From contig JBNKDE010000001.1 in assembly GCA_050288105.1 (NCBI GenBank), positions 248,001 through 312,000 on the forward strand: a stretch of DNA of 64,000 nucleotides, in the 5' to 3' direction. Position 1 is the first letter of the stretch. Each line of letters starts with the position of its first letter. Source of the DNA: JACNJF01 sp050288105. GTDB taxonomy: Bacteria > Pseudomonadota > Gammaproteobacteria > GCA-001735895. The notes beneath the pieces were generated by a model that searched no databases, was not told the origin of the DNA, and saw only the letters and a program-made list of their open reading frames with translations. The position numbers and the translations under genes are program-made. Of the stretch, positions 26,691 through 34,656 are shown piece after piece.

Positions 26691-27683
26691 TTAACTCGAT
26701 TCACTTTCGATAAAAACATTGGGTTCAACGTAGGGGCAGGGCCGTTGATACTTGGTCGGTATAGAGAGGTGACGGGTTTCAGACCATTTCTGGGCGAGTA
26801 TGGAGAACGCCATGCTGGCCGGGTTTTTATAACCGGACGTTCGACTGATAACGGTGATATCCTGCAGTGGCAGGCTGGGTGCAAGGCGGATCTGGTGCAT
26901 GCCGCATTGGGTACGAACGATACCTGAGGGTAGAATGGTTGTTAAAGGGCCCATTTTTACCATTTCAATCAAAACACTTAATGAATCGGTTTCCATCGAT
27001 ATCTGTGGCACTACGCCGTGATCATTAAAATGCTGATCTATAGTCTGGCGTAAGGCAAAATCCCGGTTTAGCAGGATGAGTTTTTCGCGCCCTAATTCCT
27101 GCACCGACATTCTTTCCAGCTGACCTGCACGCGAATGATCGTTGCCCAGTGCAACACATAGCGGTTCCCTGAACAATGTGTGTACGTCAATTTCATGGGT
27201 TCTGGAAGCGTTCTTTAATACGGGTTTATTAAATGCGATACCATAATCGATGCGGTCTTCTGAGATAGCGATTGCGATCTGGTCTGCGGGCATTTCCAGA
27301 GTGGTTAGTTTGATGCCAGGGTATTCAAGGTGAAATCTTTCAATCAGCGTGCAGGTCATGTAGTCGGTTATGGGGGTCCAGCCGATACGCAGGGAACCGC
27401 GCGATAAATTCTGCACATCCTGTACTGCGCGCGTACCTGCTTCAAGTTCTGAGCAGGCTCGACGCGCATGGTAAATGTAGGTCTCACCAGCATCGGTGAG
27501 GCGTACCTGCTTGGAGGTTCTGTCCAGCAGGGGTTGCTGTAGCGATTCTTCCAGTAATTTGATCTGCTGCGAAAGTGTCGGTTGCGACACGTTAAGCGCA
27601 TCTGCAGCACGGGTGAAGTTACCGTATTCCGCAATCGCAATTAGATATTGCAGCGTGCGTGGAAAAATGTCGCGCGCATTCAT
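26691..27683 (-). CDS. CynR-like LysR-family regulator, copy 1
   Basis: A 330-residue LysR-type regulator. The N-terminal winged helix-turn-helix (residues 5-65, LQYLIAIAEYGNFTRAADALNVSQPTLSQQIKLLEESL) and the linker RAVQDVQNLSRGSLRIGWTPITDY are close to CynR, the cyanate regulator of Escherichia coli; the ligand-binding domain follows (about 95-300). A strong GAGAGGGAAG ribosome site precedes the ATG. The 42-bp element sits about 96 bases before its start, which suggests autoregulation or control by its paralogue. The ligand is likely cyanate or thiocyanate, by context. It is a clear duplicate of the next gene. Confidence 0.85.
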   Translation of the reverse strand: MNARDIFPRTLQYLIAIAEYGNFTRAADALNVSQPTLSQQIKLLEESLQQPLLDRTSKQVRLTDAGETYIYHARRACSELEAGTRAVQDVQNLSRGSLRIGWTPITDYMTCTLIERFHLEYPGIKLTTLEMPADQIAIAISEDRIDYGIAFNKPVLKNASRTHEIDVHTLFREPLCVALGNDHSRAGQLERMSVQELGREKLILLNRDFALRQTIDQHFNDHGVVPQISMETDSLSVLIEMVKMGPLTTILPSGIVRTQCGMHQIRLAPSLPLQDITVISRTSGYKNPASMAFSILAQKWSETRHLSIPTKYQRPCPYVEPNVFIESESS

Positions 27684-27779
27684 CTACTTCCCTCTCGGTT
27701 AAGTGATCTGGACCTGTGTTACATTCAGGAACAATCCATTGGTTATGAGAGAAAATGTATGCGAGTGGCTGCAAATTTA

Positions 27780-27821
27780 CCAATATATGGTTGTTATCTA
27801 TTCCATAGGCTGCAGCTATAG
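27780..27821 (-). promoter_or_regulatory. 42-bp regulon element, copy 2 (before first lysR)
   Basis: On the minus strand: CTATAG-N5-GCCTATGG (27821-27803), GATAACAAC and TATTGG (ending 27780). The inverted repeat has one substitution per arm compared with copies 1 and 3, but the spacing of all four blocks is identical. It points at the lysR gene starting at 27683. Confidence 0.75.
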
Positions 27822-27949
27822 TTATGCGATGTCGCCTTTTTAAGGGAGCGGGGTGAAATATAAATTATTTAAATTGTCGTCTGATCAAACCTACGCTTGA
27901 TTGATGCGCTGTGTTGGTTAACAGTCAAAAACCAGGATCCTCTGCGGTA

Positions 27950-28972
27950 TCAGGTTTCTACTTCATATTTCCTGGGCAGGTTTTTATAAAGTTGACTTTG
28001 CGAGTCTCCAGGCTCGCTGAGTGGGCAGGGGCGTTGCTTACGCAGTGGTGCTTTGAGTTTCCGGTTTTCAGACCATTCCATAGCGAGTTTGGAAAATGCT
28101 TCACAGGCTGGGCTTTTATATCCCTTATTGCGGCAGATGATGGTAATGATCTGGTCCGGTAAGCGTGGGGCTGCAATGATTGCGTGTAAACCGCATTGTG
28201 AATCTGCGATGTCCTCGGGAAGAATGGTGGCCAGCGTGCCTGCCTGTACCATTTCAATGATCACACTGAGCGAATCGGTTTCTATCGCGATGTTGGGAGA
28301 AATTTTGTTATCCAGGCAATAAGAGTCTATCTTACGTCGCAGTACAAAATCGGTATTCAGCATGATCAGGTTCTCGCGGCTGAGCTCTGCAGCGCTAATA
28401 CGTTCCTTTTGATAAGCGCGAGGGTGCGAATTGCCGACGGCAAGACAAAGCTTTTCTTCGAACAGCACACAGGATTTTATATCGTAGGAACGGGACTGAT
28501 CAGCTGTAATCGGTTTGCTGAATACAATACCGAAATCAATCAGGTCATCGTGTACCGCGACCTCAATTTCATCAGCGGGCATTTCGAGCGTGGTTAGCGA
28601 AATTCCAGGAAACTGACGGTTGAACTGGTCCAGCAGGGAACAGGTCAGGTAATCGGTGATAGGAGTCCAGCCAATACGCAGGCTGCCGCGACTGAGGTTC
28701 TGCACATCCTGCACCGCGCGGGTGCCAGCCTCCAGTTCTGACCAGGCGCGTCGCGCATGGTAGACATAGGTTTCGCCGGCATCGGTGAGCCGAACTACCT
28801 TACCAGATCGGTCCAGCAGGGGTAAATCCAGCGAATCTTCCAGTTGTTTAATCTGTTGGGAAAGCGTGGGTTGGGAGACATATAACGCTTCGGCTGCGCG
28901 GGTGAAGCTACCATGCTCCGCAACAGCAATCAGGTATTGCAGCGGGCGTGGGAAGATATGCTTTGGGTTCAT
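27950..28972 (-). CDS. CynR-like LysR-family regulator, copy 2
   Basis: A 340-residue paralogue of the preceding regulator; the helix-turn-helix and linker are nearly the same, and the ligand-binding domain is clearly similar but has diverged, with a longer C-terminal tail. The opening LQYLIAVAEHGSFTRAAEALYVSQPTLSQQIKQLEDSL resembles CynR even more closely. A GAGAGGC ribosome site precedes the ATG. It is divergent from the scn operon, with a 526-bp region between. No copy of the 42-bp element points at it, so it may be expressed constitutively and act as the master regulator (inference). Confidence 0.85.
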   Translation of the reverse strand: MNPKHIFPRPLQYLIAVAEHGSFTRAAEALYVSQPTLSQQIKQLEDSLDLPLLDRSGKVVRLTDAGETYVYHARRAWSELEAGTRAVQDVQNLSRGSLRIGWTPITDYLTCSLLDQFNRQFPGISLTTLEMPADEIEVAVHDDLIDFGIVFSKPITADQSRSYDIKSCVLFEEKLCLAVGNSHPRAYQKERISAAELSRENLIMLNTDFVLRRKIDSYCLDNKISPNIAIETDSLSVIIEMVQAGTLATILPEDIADSQCGLHAIIAAPRLPDQIITIICRNKGYKSPACEAFSKLAMEWSENRKLKAPLRKQRPCPLSEPGDSQSQLYKNLPRKYEVET

Positions 28973-29498
28973 GGAATATGCCTCTCATTTTATCGAACTA
29001 CTGATATAGAACCTGCGACTCTTTATATCCGTATTCAGCTGATTCAGCAATTACCCCCTGTCATTTAGAGGTGGTTAAGGTATTTAACAATTGTTAATTG
29101 CCGCTACCGTAAGTCTTTTTTGTTGCCGTAAAGCAAAGCTTGCCTGTGTAGTCACGCGATCCAGCAACAGGGGGGATTAAGTTCCTGCAGCCTAACCCTA
29201 ACAGGTTTTCCTGACTTCATCATGGTGAAACTTGCCAGCTTGATCATCTGGGTTCATCACTAAGACGACTTAAAACCCTAGATTATTCAATATATTTTAG
29301 CTGATTTCGAATAACTATAGGGAAAGCCTATAGGCTCGATAATGACAAAGTATTGGATCAGATATCACGGCTCACCATAGACTGGCTGCAGGTTAAGTGA
29401 TGAGCTTATAAGAATTGTTTATTAGTGAGTCGAGTTTAACCCTCTTAAAGCGATTGTTACAGCACAATCAAAATTAAAAAAGTTAGGAGTCCATAATT
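28973..29498 (+). other. Long regulatory region between lysR copy 2 and scnB
   Basis: A stretch of 526 bases without a gene. Its main feature is copy 3 of the 42-bp element at 29315-29356. I searched for a cobalamin riboswitch, expected before cobalt-related genes, and saw no B12-box-like or core sequences. From 29357 to the scnB start is 142 bp of AT-rich sequence likely to contain the promoter and leader; the upstream 300 bp hold nothing I can name. Confidence 0.6.
29315..29356 (+). promoter_or_regulatory. 42-bp regulon element, copy 3 (before scn operon)
   Basis: CTATAGG-N5-CCTATAG (29315-29333), then GATAATGAC (29338-29346) and TATTGG (29351-29356). It has the same block spacing as copies 1 and 2. 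The dyad has LysR-type T-N11-A geometry. It points at scnB, 142 bases downstream. Confidence 0.8.
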
Positions 29499-29930
29499 AT
29501 GACAGTGTCAACCAGAGATAAAGTAATGCGGCATCTCGATATTGTCGGCCAGTTACAGCCGTCGCTGCACCAGGAAACTCACGCTCCCTCTCCAGATATG
29601 ATCGATAACAGCCATTTCAGGGCCTATACCCGATCTCCACACGATGTGGGTGGCGAGCCTGATGTTCCAATCACCTATGAGGAAAAAGAAGAAGAGGTTT
29701 GGGAACACAACACCTTCGTTACCTGTGAGGTACTCGCCTGGCGTGGCGTCTGGAACGCCGAAGAAAGACGTCGTCGCCAAAACGTCGAAGTAGGACAAAC
29801 CACCTATCTGGGATTGCCTTATTACGGTCGTTGGCTGCTGACAGCCGCGAAGATTCTGGTTGATAAGCAATATGTGACGGCTACCGAGTTACAGGAAAAA
29901 GTTTTAGAGGTGAGAAAACGTTATGAGTAA
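29499..29930 (+). CDS. scnB: Thiocyanate hydrolase beta subunit
   Basis: A 143-residue subunit of the cobalt-dependent thiocyanate hydrolase, which converts thiocyanate and two waters to carbonyl sulfide, ammonia and hydroxide. It resembles the N-terminal part of the nitrile hydratase beta subunit and matches the Thiobacillus thioparus ScnB pattern I remember: LHQETHAPSP, FRAYTRSPHDVGGEPDVPITYEEKEEEVWE, CEVLAWRGVWNAEERRRRQN and LPYYGRWLLTAAKILVDK. AGGAG lies nine bases before the ATG. The order B-A-C is the known one, and it overlaps scnA by eight bases. Confidence 0.93.
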   Translation: MTVSTRDKVMRHLDIVGQLQPSLHQETHAPSPDMIDNSHFRAYTRSPHDVGGEPDVPITYEEKEEEVWEHNTFVTCEVLAWRGVWNAEERRRRQNVEVGQTTYLGLPYYGRWLLTAAKILVDKQYVTATELQEKVLEVRKRYE

Positions 29931-30291
29931 ACCACATTACGATCGAGAGCATCACGTCAAGAAAGCGACTGGTATTGGTGATCCACAATGTTTTCGAGGT
30001 GAGGCGCCTGCAGCTAAGTTCAAAGTTGGCGACAAGGTGCGCATCAGAGACCTGCCGGATCTGTTTTACACCCGCACACAGGGATATACCCGAGGCGCAA
30101 CTGCAACGATTACCAGGCTGGTCTACGAAAGCCCTCCGGCTGAAGATGAATCCTGGGATAACACAGAAAATGTCGAGTGGTTTTACAGCGTACTGTTTTC
30201 AATGACAGAACTCTGGCCCGACTATTCTGGCACCTTCGGTAAAGACACGGTCGAAACCGAGATCCCCGAGCATTATTTAGAGGCGATCTAA
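29923..30291 (+). CDS. scnA: Thiocyanate hydrolase alpha subunit
   Basis: A 122-residue subunit corresponding to the C-terminal part of the nitrile hydratase beta subunit. The SH3-like barrel is visible: FKVGDKVRIRDLPDLFYTRTQGYTRGATATITRLVYESP, then VEWFYSVLFSMTELWPDYSG and the acidic ending. KATGIGDPQCF near the N-terminus is characteristic of ScnA. With ScnB and ScnC it forms the heterododecamer described for the Thiobacillus enzyme. Its start overlaps scnB, consistent with translational coupling for equal amounts. Confidence 0.93.
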   Translation: MSKPHYDREHHVKKATGIGDPQCFRGEAPAAKFKVGDKVRIRDLPDLFYTRTQGYTRGATATITRLVYESPPAEDESWDNTENVEWFYSVLFSMTELWPDYSGTFGKDTVETEIPEHYLEAI

Positions 30292-30345
30292 CTCGCTTCG
30301 GGTTTGAACATTTACAGATCAATCATTATTAAAGAGGAATAAGAC

Positions 30346-31053
30346 ATGTCAGAAGAACACGAGCATTTGCACCCACCCGCACCAATGGTGGATGAAGTGA
30401 GTGAATTTGAAGTGCTGGAAATCGCAGTGCGCGAACTGGCTATCGAAAAAGGGCTGTTTACTCAGGAAGACCATAACCAGTGGACAGCATATATGCATAC
30501 TCTGGGTCCAGCACCTGCAGCGCGTCTGGTCGCCAAAGCCTGGCTTGATCCTGAATACAAAAAGATGTGCGTTGAAGACGGTGTCAAGGCCAGTCTGGAC
30601 GTGGGTGTTGACTGGGTGAACTCGATGCCGACCAAGTTTGGAACCCCCAGTGACTACTGTAACCTGCGCGTTATGGAAGATACCCCCAAGCTGAAGCATG
30701 TGGTGGTGTGTACCTTGTGCTCCTGTTACCCAAGACCTATCCTTGGACAGTCTCCCGAGTGGTATCGTACGCCGAATTATCGTCGCCGCATTGTACGCTG
30801 GCCGCGTCAGGTACTGGCAGAATTTGGCCTGCAGTTACCCGAAGACGTTGAAATTCGCGTAGTCGATTCTAATCAGAAATCTCGCATGATCGTTCTGCCG
30901 GTAAGACCGGAAGGTACCGAAGGCTGGACCGAAGATCAGCTGGCTGAGATTGTAACCCGTGATTGCCTGATTGGTGTGGCTGTCCCTAAACCCGGTGTTA
31001 CTGCAAACGGTAAACGTCCTGTCCGTCCTGCAGTGAATCCGTACAAGCACTAG
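30346..31053 (+). CDS. scnC: Thiocyanate hydrolase gamma subunit, cobalt-binding catalytic subunit
   Basis: A 235-residue homologue of the nitrile hydratase alpha subunit. The metal claw is C122-T-L-C125-S126-C127 in VCTLCSCYPR, the cobalt-type version (the iron type has CSLC); in the known enzyme the last two cysteines are oxidised after translation. The sequence around it (GTPSDYCNLRV, RPILGQSPEWYRTPNYRRRIVRWPRQVLAEFGLQLP, PEGTEGWTEDQLAEIVTRDCLIGVAVP) is diagnostic. The N-terminus is His/Glu-rich. A strong GAGG ribosome site precedes it. The next gene probably encodes its cobalt-insertion factor. Confidence 0.95.
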   Translation: MSEEHEHLHPPAPMVDEVSEFEVLEIAVRELAIEKGLFTQEDHNQWTAYMHTLGPAPAARLVAKAWLDPEYKKMCVEDGVKASLDVGVDWVNSMPTKFGTPSDYCNLRVMEDTPKLKHVVVCTLCSCYPRPILGQSPEWYRTPNYRRRIVRWPRQVLAEFGLQLPEDVEIRVVDSNQKSRMIVLPVRPEGTEGWTEDQLAEIVTRDCLIGVAVPKPGVTANGKRPVRPAVNPYKH

Positions 31054-31063
31054 GAAGATTACT

Positions 31064-31534
31064 ATGGCTGAAATTAACCCGGATTATATTGAGCTCGATC
31101 AGCAGATGTCCGCCAGGGAGTGGGATACTTCTCCGATCTCTTTACTGGAGAAAATCAAGCATGAGGGTAGAGTGTGGGATGAGCTAAGCGAAGAGTATGG
31201 CGTAGACAACCCGGATCCACCATGGCGAATCAGTCTGGAAGCGACCTGCGATGGACTGGCAGGTGGCTACTGGGCACCTTTTAACATCTGTTTACCGGAA
31301 GATGAACGTAAACCGGTGATGGCAGATGATACAAAGATTGATTCCAACGAGCGTCGCTGGGAAGAGGACAAACTGGTTGATCAGCATTACTCGGATGTGC
31401 CGTTTCCTGAAAGACAGTTACTGGCACTGGCACATACCATGATCCGACGCGGTATGATCAGCGAGGAGGAGCTGGCGCGACATATGAAGGCAGTTGATGA
31501 ACGTCTACATATGGCTGATGGATTAGACGACTAA
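31064..31534 (+). CDS. P15K-like cobalt-insertion factor for thiocyanate hydrolase
   Basis: A 156-residue protein directly after scnC (10 bp). It resembles the small nitrile hydratase accessory/beta-N-terminal fold: FPERQLLALAHTMIRRGMISEEELARHM is the helix pair also seen in nitrile hydratase activators. In Thiobacillus thioparus, a P15K protein encoded next to scnC is described as a metallochaperone that delivers cobalt to the gamma subunit; I assign this gene to that role from position and partial pattern. The His/Asp/Cys content (ATCDGLAGGYW, DQHYSD) offers possible metal ligands. Confidence 0.72.
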   Translation: MAEINPDYIELDQQMSAREWDTSPISLLEKIKHEGRVWDELSEEYGVDNPDPPWRISLEATCDGLAGGYWAPFNICLPEDERKPVMADDTKIDSNERRWEEDKLVDQHYSDVPFPERQLLALAHTMIRRGMISEEELARHMKAVDERLHMADGLDD

Positions 31535-31576
31535 AAGGCCCATTTAAAAGTTTTTCAGGGCCGCATAAAAGCAATG

Positions 31577-31614
31577 TACAGGCGCGTTAGTTTTCATCTA
31601 CTAGCGCGTCTGTA
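31577..31614 (+). promoter_or_regulatory. Long hairpin between the scn genes and the ABC transporter genes
   Basis: Left arm TACAGGCGCGTTAGT (31577-31591) pairs with ACTAGCGCGTCTGTA (31600-31614), 15 bp with two G-U wobbles and an 8-base loop. It is followed by A-rich, not T-rich, sequence, so it is not a typical terminator. It may protect the 3' end of the scn mRNA or adjust the ratio of enzyme to transporter. Confidence 0.6.
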
Positions 31615-31649
31615 AAAACAATAAACAATAAAAGAAGAGGAGTTGAATA

Positions 31650-32423
31650 ATGTCAATCCGTGGTGTTCAAATGAAGGTCGAGAACCTGACTCATCGCTAT
31701 ACCGAGAAGAGTCCTCTGACCTTCGATGGTGTGAACATAGACGCAAAACAGGGGGAGGCTTTAATTATCATTGGCCGCTCAGGCTGTGGTAAATCAACGT
31801 TGCTCCATATCATTGCTGGTCTGCTCGACAAAACAAGTGGTTCGCTAACGCTTGATGATATTGAAGTGACCGGCCCATCTCCCCGTTGGGTAATGATGTT
31901 TCAGGCTCCTCATCTCTTCCCCTGGTTAACCGTTGAATCCAATGTGGGGCTGGGGCTGAGGTTTTCAAACTGGCCGAAAGACAAGATTCAGGCAAAGGTT
32001 GCTGAAGCCATAAGTCTGGTTGAACTTGACGAATACGCTAAGAAAAACACCCAGGATTTATCGGGGGGGCAGCAACAGCGTGTGGCTCTGGCTCGATCAC
32101 TGGTTATGGAACCAGAGCTTCTTTTACTGGATGAGCCTTTTTCTGCACTGGATGCTTTCACGCGTACCGCATTGCAACGAGATGTCAGGGCGATTGCCAA
32201 AAAGCTCGGTATTAACCTGCTCATGGTGACACATGATATTGATGAAGCTGTTGTGATGGCAGATCGAGCATTAATCATGGCGGGTTCACCAGGAAAAATC
32301 CTGCATGACATCGCAATAGATCTGGACGACCCCAGAGATCGCAATGATCCTGATGCTCAGGAAATGCGTTCCTATTTATTACAGGCTTTTCACGATGCGT
32401 CGATCACGGCCTCCGATGAATAA
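31650..32423 (+). CDS. NitT/TauT-family ABC transporter ATPase
   Basis: A 257-residue ATP-binding subunit with all motifs: Walker A GRSGCGKST (about residues 42-50), Q-loop MMFQAPHLFPW, signature LSGGQQQRVALARS, Walker B ELLLLDEPFSALD and the switch MVTHDIDEA. It belongs to the nitrate/sulfonate/taurine group (SsuB/TauB-like), which also includes cyanate importers. GAGGAG lies before the start. It is the first of three importer genes inside the thiocyanate cluster. Thiocyanate or cyanate is the likely cargo by context; the sequence alone does not decide it. Confidence 0.88.
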   Translation: MSIRGVQMKVENLTHRYTEKSPLTFDGVNIDAKQGEALIIIGRSGCGKSTLLHIIAGLLDKTSGSLTLDDIEVTGPSPRWVMMFQAPHLFPWLTVESNVGLGLRFSNWPKDKIQAKVAEAISLVELDEYAKKNTQDLSGGQQQRVALARSLVMEPELLLLDEPFSALDAFTRTALQRDVRAIAKKLGINLLMVTHDIDEAVVMADRALIMAGSPGKILHDIAIDLDDPRDRNDPDAQEMRSYLLQAFHDASITASDE

Positions 32424-32542
32424 ACGAAGTTTCAGATTGATAGTTTTTAATAATTTCAAAAAGGTTAAGCAACAGTTAGGTAGAGATTAGAAAAAAAGCG
32501 TCGCTACTATTCACCCAGAAGCAAACCATTGAGGAAAACGAA

Positions 32543-33832
32543 ATGACTGATATGAAAAAAATCTACAAGTTGCATAGTGATGGAATACAGGATTCAGATC
32601 TAATAATGGACTACGATCCACGTTTTAAAGACGTACTCGGTTCAGGTATAAGCCGCCGCGACCTGTTAAAATTTGGCGCCGCAGCGGCTTTGGGAAGTGC
32701 GTTACCATTCCCCAGTTATGCCCAGGAAAAGAAATGGGATCCCGTAGTTAGATTGGGCTATATACCGATTACTGATGCGGCAGCGCTACTCACTGCGCAT
32801 GAAATGGGATTTTTCAAGAAGCAGGGACTTGATTCAGCACCACCGACATTAATACGCGGCTGGTCACCTCTGGTAGAAGCGTTTTCTTCACATCGTTTTA
32901 ACCTGACTCATTTACTGGCGCCGATCCCTGTTGCCATGCGTTACAACACAAACTTCCCGGTAAAAATTACCGCCTGGGATCATACAAATGGTTCCGCAGT
33001 GGTGGTTGGTAAACATACAGGCATCACCAAAGTAGAAGATCTGGGCGGGAAACAGTTCGCCGTACCTTACTGGTATTCGAACCATAATATTATTTCCCAG
33101 AAAATGATGCGCGCCGCAGGTATAACACCAGTTATACGCCCACAGGATGCAAAGCTGGCTCCTAACGAGTGTAATATCATCGTGCTGGAACCACCTTCAA
33201 TGCCGCCTGCGCTTGCCGCTAAATCAATTGATGCCTATTGCGTGGCCGAACCATTTGCCGCTCTGGGTGAATTAAAAGCAGGCGGTAAAATTCTCAGGTT
33301 CACCGGAGATATCTGGAAAGGTCACCCCTGTTGCGTAGTGGTCATGCATGAAGCAGATACGATGGATCCGGATCGTGCTGAATGGGCCCAGGGTGTGCAT
33401 AACGCGATTATCGAAGCCCAGATATATCTCAGCGAAAACCGCGAAGAAATGGCGCAAATACTCTCCAGAGATGGCAAGAAGTATTACCCCTTCCCTAAAA
33501 AAGTGGTGCAACGCGCGATGATGCATTACGACCCTGCTTACTACAAGAATCCTCATGCAATCCAGCATACAGCCTGGGGACAGGACCGTATCAATTTCCA
33601 GGCCTGGCCTTATCCGTCAGCGACCAAGCTAAATGTACAGTACCTGCAGGATTCGGTACTCACTGGTGATGTGGATTATGTAGCCAGGCTCGATCCTGAT
33701 CATATTGCAAAAGATCTGGTTAATTATGACTTTGTGAAAAAGGCCCTGGAGGCAAATCCAAAATGGAAAAATGATTCCAGTGTGCCGCAGTCGGGTGATC
33801 CCTATACCAGAGAAGAGTTGTTCGTAATTTAG
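32543..33832 (+). CDS. NitT/TauT-type periplasmic substrate-binding protein, Tat-exported
   Basis: A 429-residue binding protein with a twin-arginine signal unusually far from the N-terminus (SRRDLLKFGAAAALGSALPFPSYA, about residues 37-60), so it is probably folded before export. The mature part follows the NrtA/CynA/SsuA pattern: VVRLGYIPITDAAALLTAHEMGFFKKQGL, the loop around ITAWDHTNGSAVVVGKHTGITKVEDLGGKQFAVPYW, and YCVAEPFAALGE. The group binds nitrate, cyanate, bicarbonate or sulfonates. Its place between scnC and the cobalt genes makes thiocyanate the most economical ligand (inference). Confidence 0.85.
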   Translation: MTDMKKIYKLHSDGIQDSDLIMDYDPRFKDVLGSGISRRDLLKFGAAAALGSALPFPSYAQEKKWDPVVRLGYIPITDAAALLTAHEMGFFKKQGLDSAPPTLIRGWSPLVEAFSSHRFNLTHLLAPIPVAMRYNTNFPVKITAWDHTNGSAVVVGKHTGITKVEDLGGKQFAVPYWYSNHNIISQKMMRAAGITPVIRPQDAKLAPNECNIIVLEPPSMPPALAAKSIDAYCVAEPFAALGELKAGGKILRFTGDIWKGHPCCVVVMHEADTMDPDRAEWAQGVHNAIIEAQIYLSENREEMAQILSRDGKKYYPFPKKVVQRAMMHYDPAYYKNPHAIQHTAWGQDRINFQAWPYPSATKLNVQYLQDSVLTGDVDYVARLDPDHIAKDLVNYDFVKKALEANPKWKNDSSVPQSGDPYTREELFVI

Positions 33833-33847
33833 AGAGTAAAAAGAATC

Positions 33848-34636
33848 ATGTTAAGAGATGAAGGTAGAATGAAGATGTTAGGAAAGCCGCTTTTTAACTG
33901 GGTTGCCGGTCTCGCCATCCTGTTCGCTTTATGGTGGCTCGGCGGTTATTTTCTAGCGATAAACCCGGATACTGAAAACTTCGCTGACTTTGGCCCAATT
34001 CCTACCTTCAAAGCTTACCCTGAGCTGTGGAGTGATGGAACGATCCAGAATGCGGTTATGTCCAGTGGCTATCGTTTAGGCATTGCACTAGCGATTGCCA
34101 TATCCCTGGGGATTCCGATTGGGATATTACTCGGCCGTAGTAAAACATTTAAAGAGCTGAGTAACTCCCCATTCCAGTTATTGCGTATGATCAGCCCATT
34201 ATCATGGGAGCCGATAGCGGTAATTGTGTTCCTGTCCTGGGATCAGGCGATTGTTTTTCTACTCTCTATCGCTTCAGTATGGCCGGTTGCGTTTGCTACT
34301 GCGGCAGGACTCGCCAAGGTGGATCCAAACTGGTTTAAGGTGGCACGTAATCTCGGTGCAAGTCGCTGGCAGACACTTAAGGAGATCATCCTGCCAGCGA
34401 TTGCCTTTGACATTATGACGGGCATCAGGGCCGCTCTGGGTGTGGCCTGGATTGTACTGGTCCCGGCAGAATTTCTGGGTGTTACCTCAGGCCTGGGATA
34501 CTCGATAGCTGATGCCAGGGAGACCCTGTCGTATGACCACCTAACCGCGATGGTGCTGGTAATAGGTGTCATTGGTTACATCCTGGACAGCTCCTGTGCA
34601 TTTATTATCAAAAACTATTGCTGGCACCGCGGCTAA
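33848..34636 (+). CDS. NitT/TauT-family ABC transporter permease
   Basis: A 262-residue inner-membrane permease with about six membrane segments and the EAA-type cytoplasmic loop ARNLGASRWQTLKEIILPAI (residues about 168-187) that docks on the ATPase. GLGYSIADARETLSYDHLTAMVLVIGVIGY is the usual C-terminal helix pair of this group. A second in-frame ATG at 33869 has a slightly better ribosome site, so the true protein may be seven residues shorter. Third gene of the importer. Confidence 0.87.
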   Translation: MLRDEGRMKMLGKPLFNWVAGLAILFALWWLGGYFLAINPDTENFADFGPIPTFKAYPELWSDGTIQNAVMSSGYRLGIALAIAISLGIPIGILLGRSKTFKELSNSPFQLLRMISPLSWEPIAVIVFLSWDQAIVFLLSIASVWPVAFATAAGLAKVDPNWFKVARNLGASRWQTLKEIILPAIAFDIMTGIRAALGVAWIVLVPAEFLGVTSGLGYSIADARETLSYDHLTAMVLVIGVIGYILDSSCAFIIKNYCWHRG

Positions 34637-34656
34637 CGCGAGAGGAGATTTCAAAG

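Noticed and set aside
29315..29333. OxyR site (ATAG-N7-CTAT)
   Set aside because: The half-site pattern fits, but a full OxyR site needs four such elements at 10-bp steps, which are missing, and CynR-like regulators are encoded next to it.
28973..29498. Cobalamin riboswitch before the scn/cbt genes
   Set aside because: The conserved core and B12-box sequences were not found anywhere in the region; the only clear signal is the 42-bp element.
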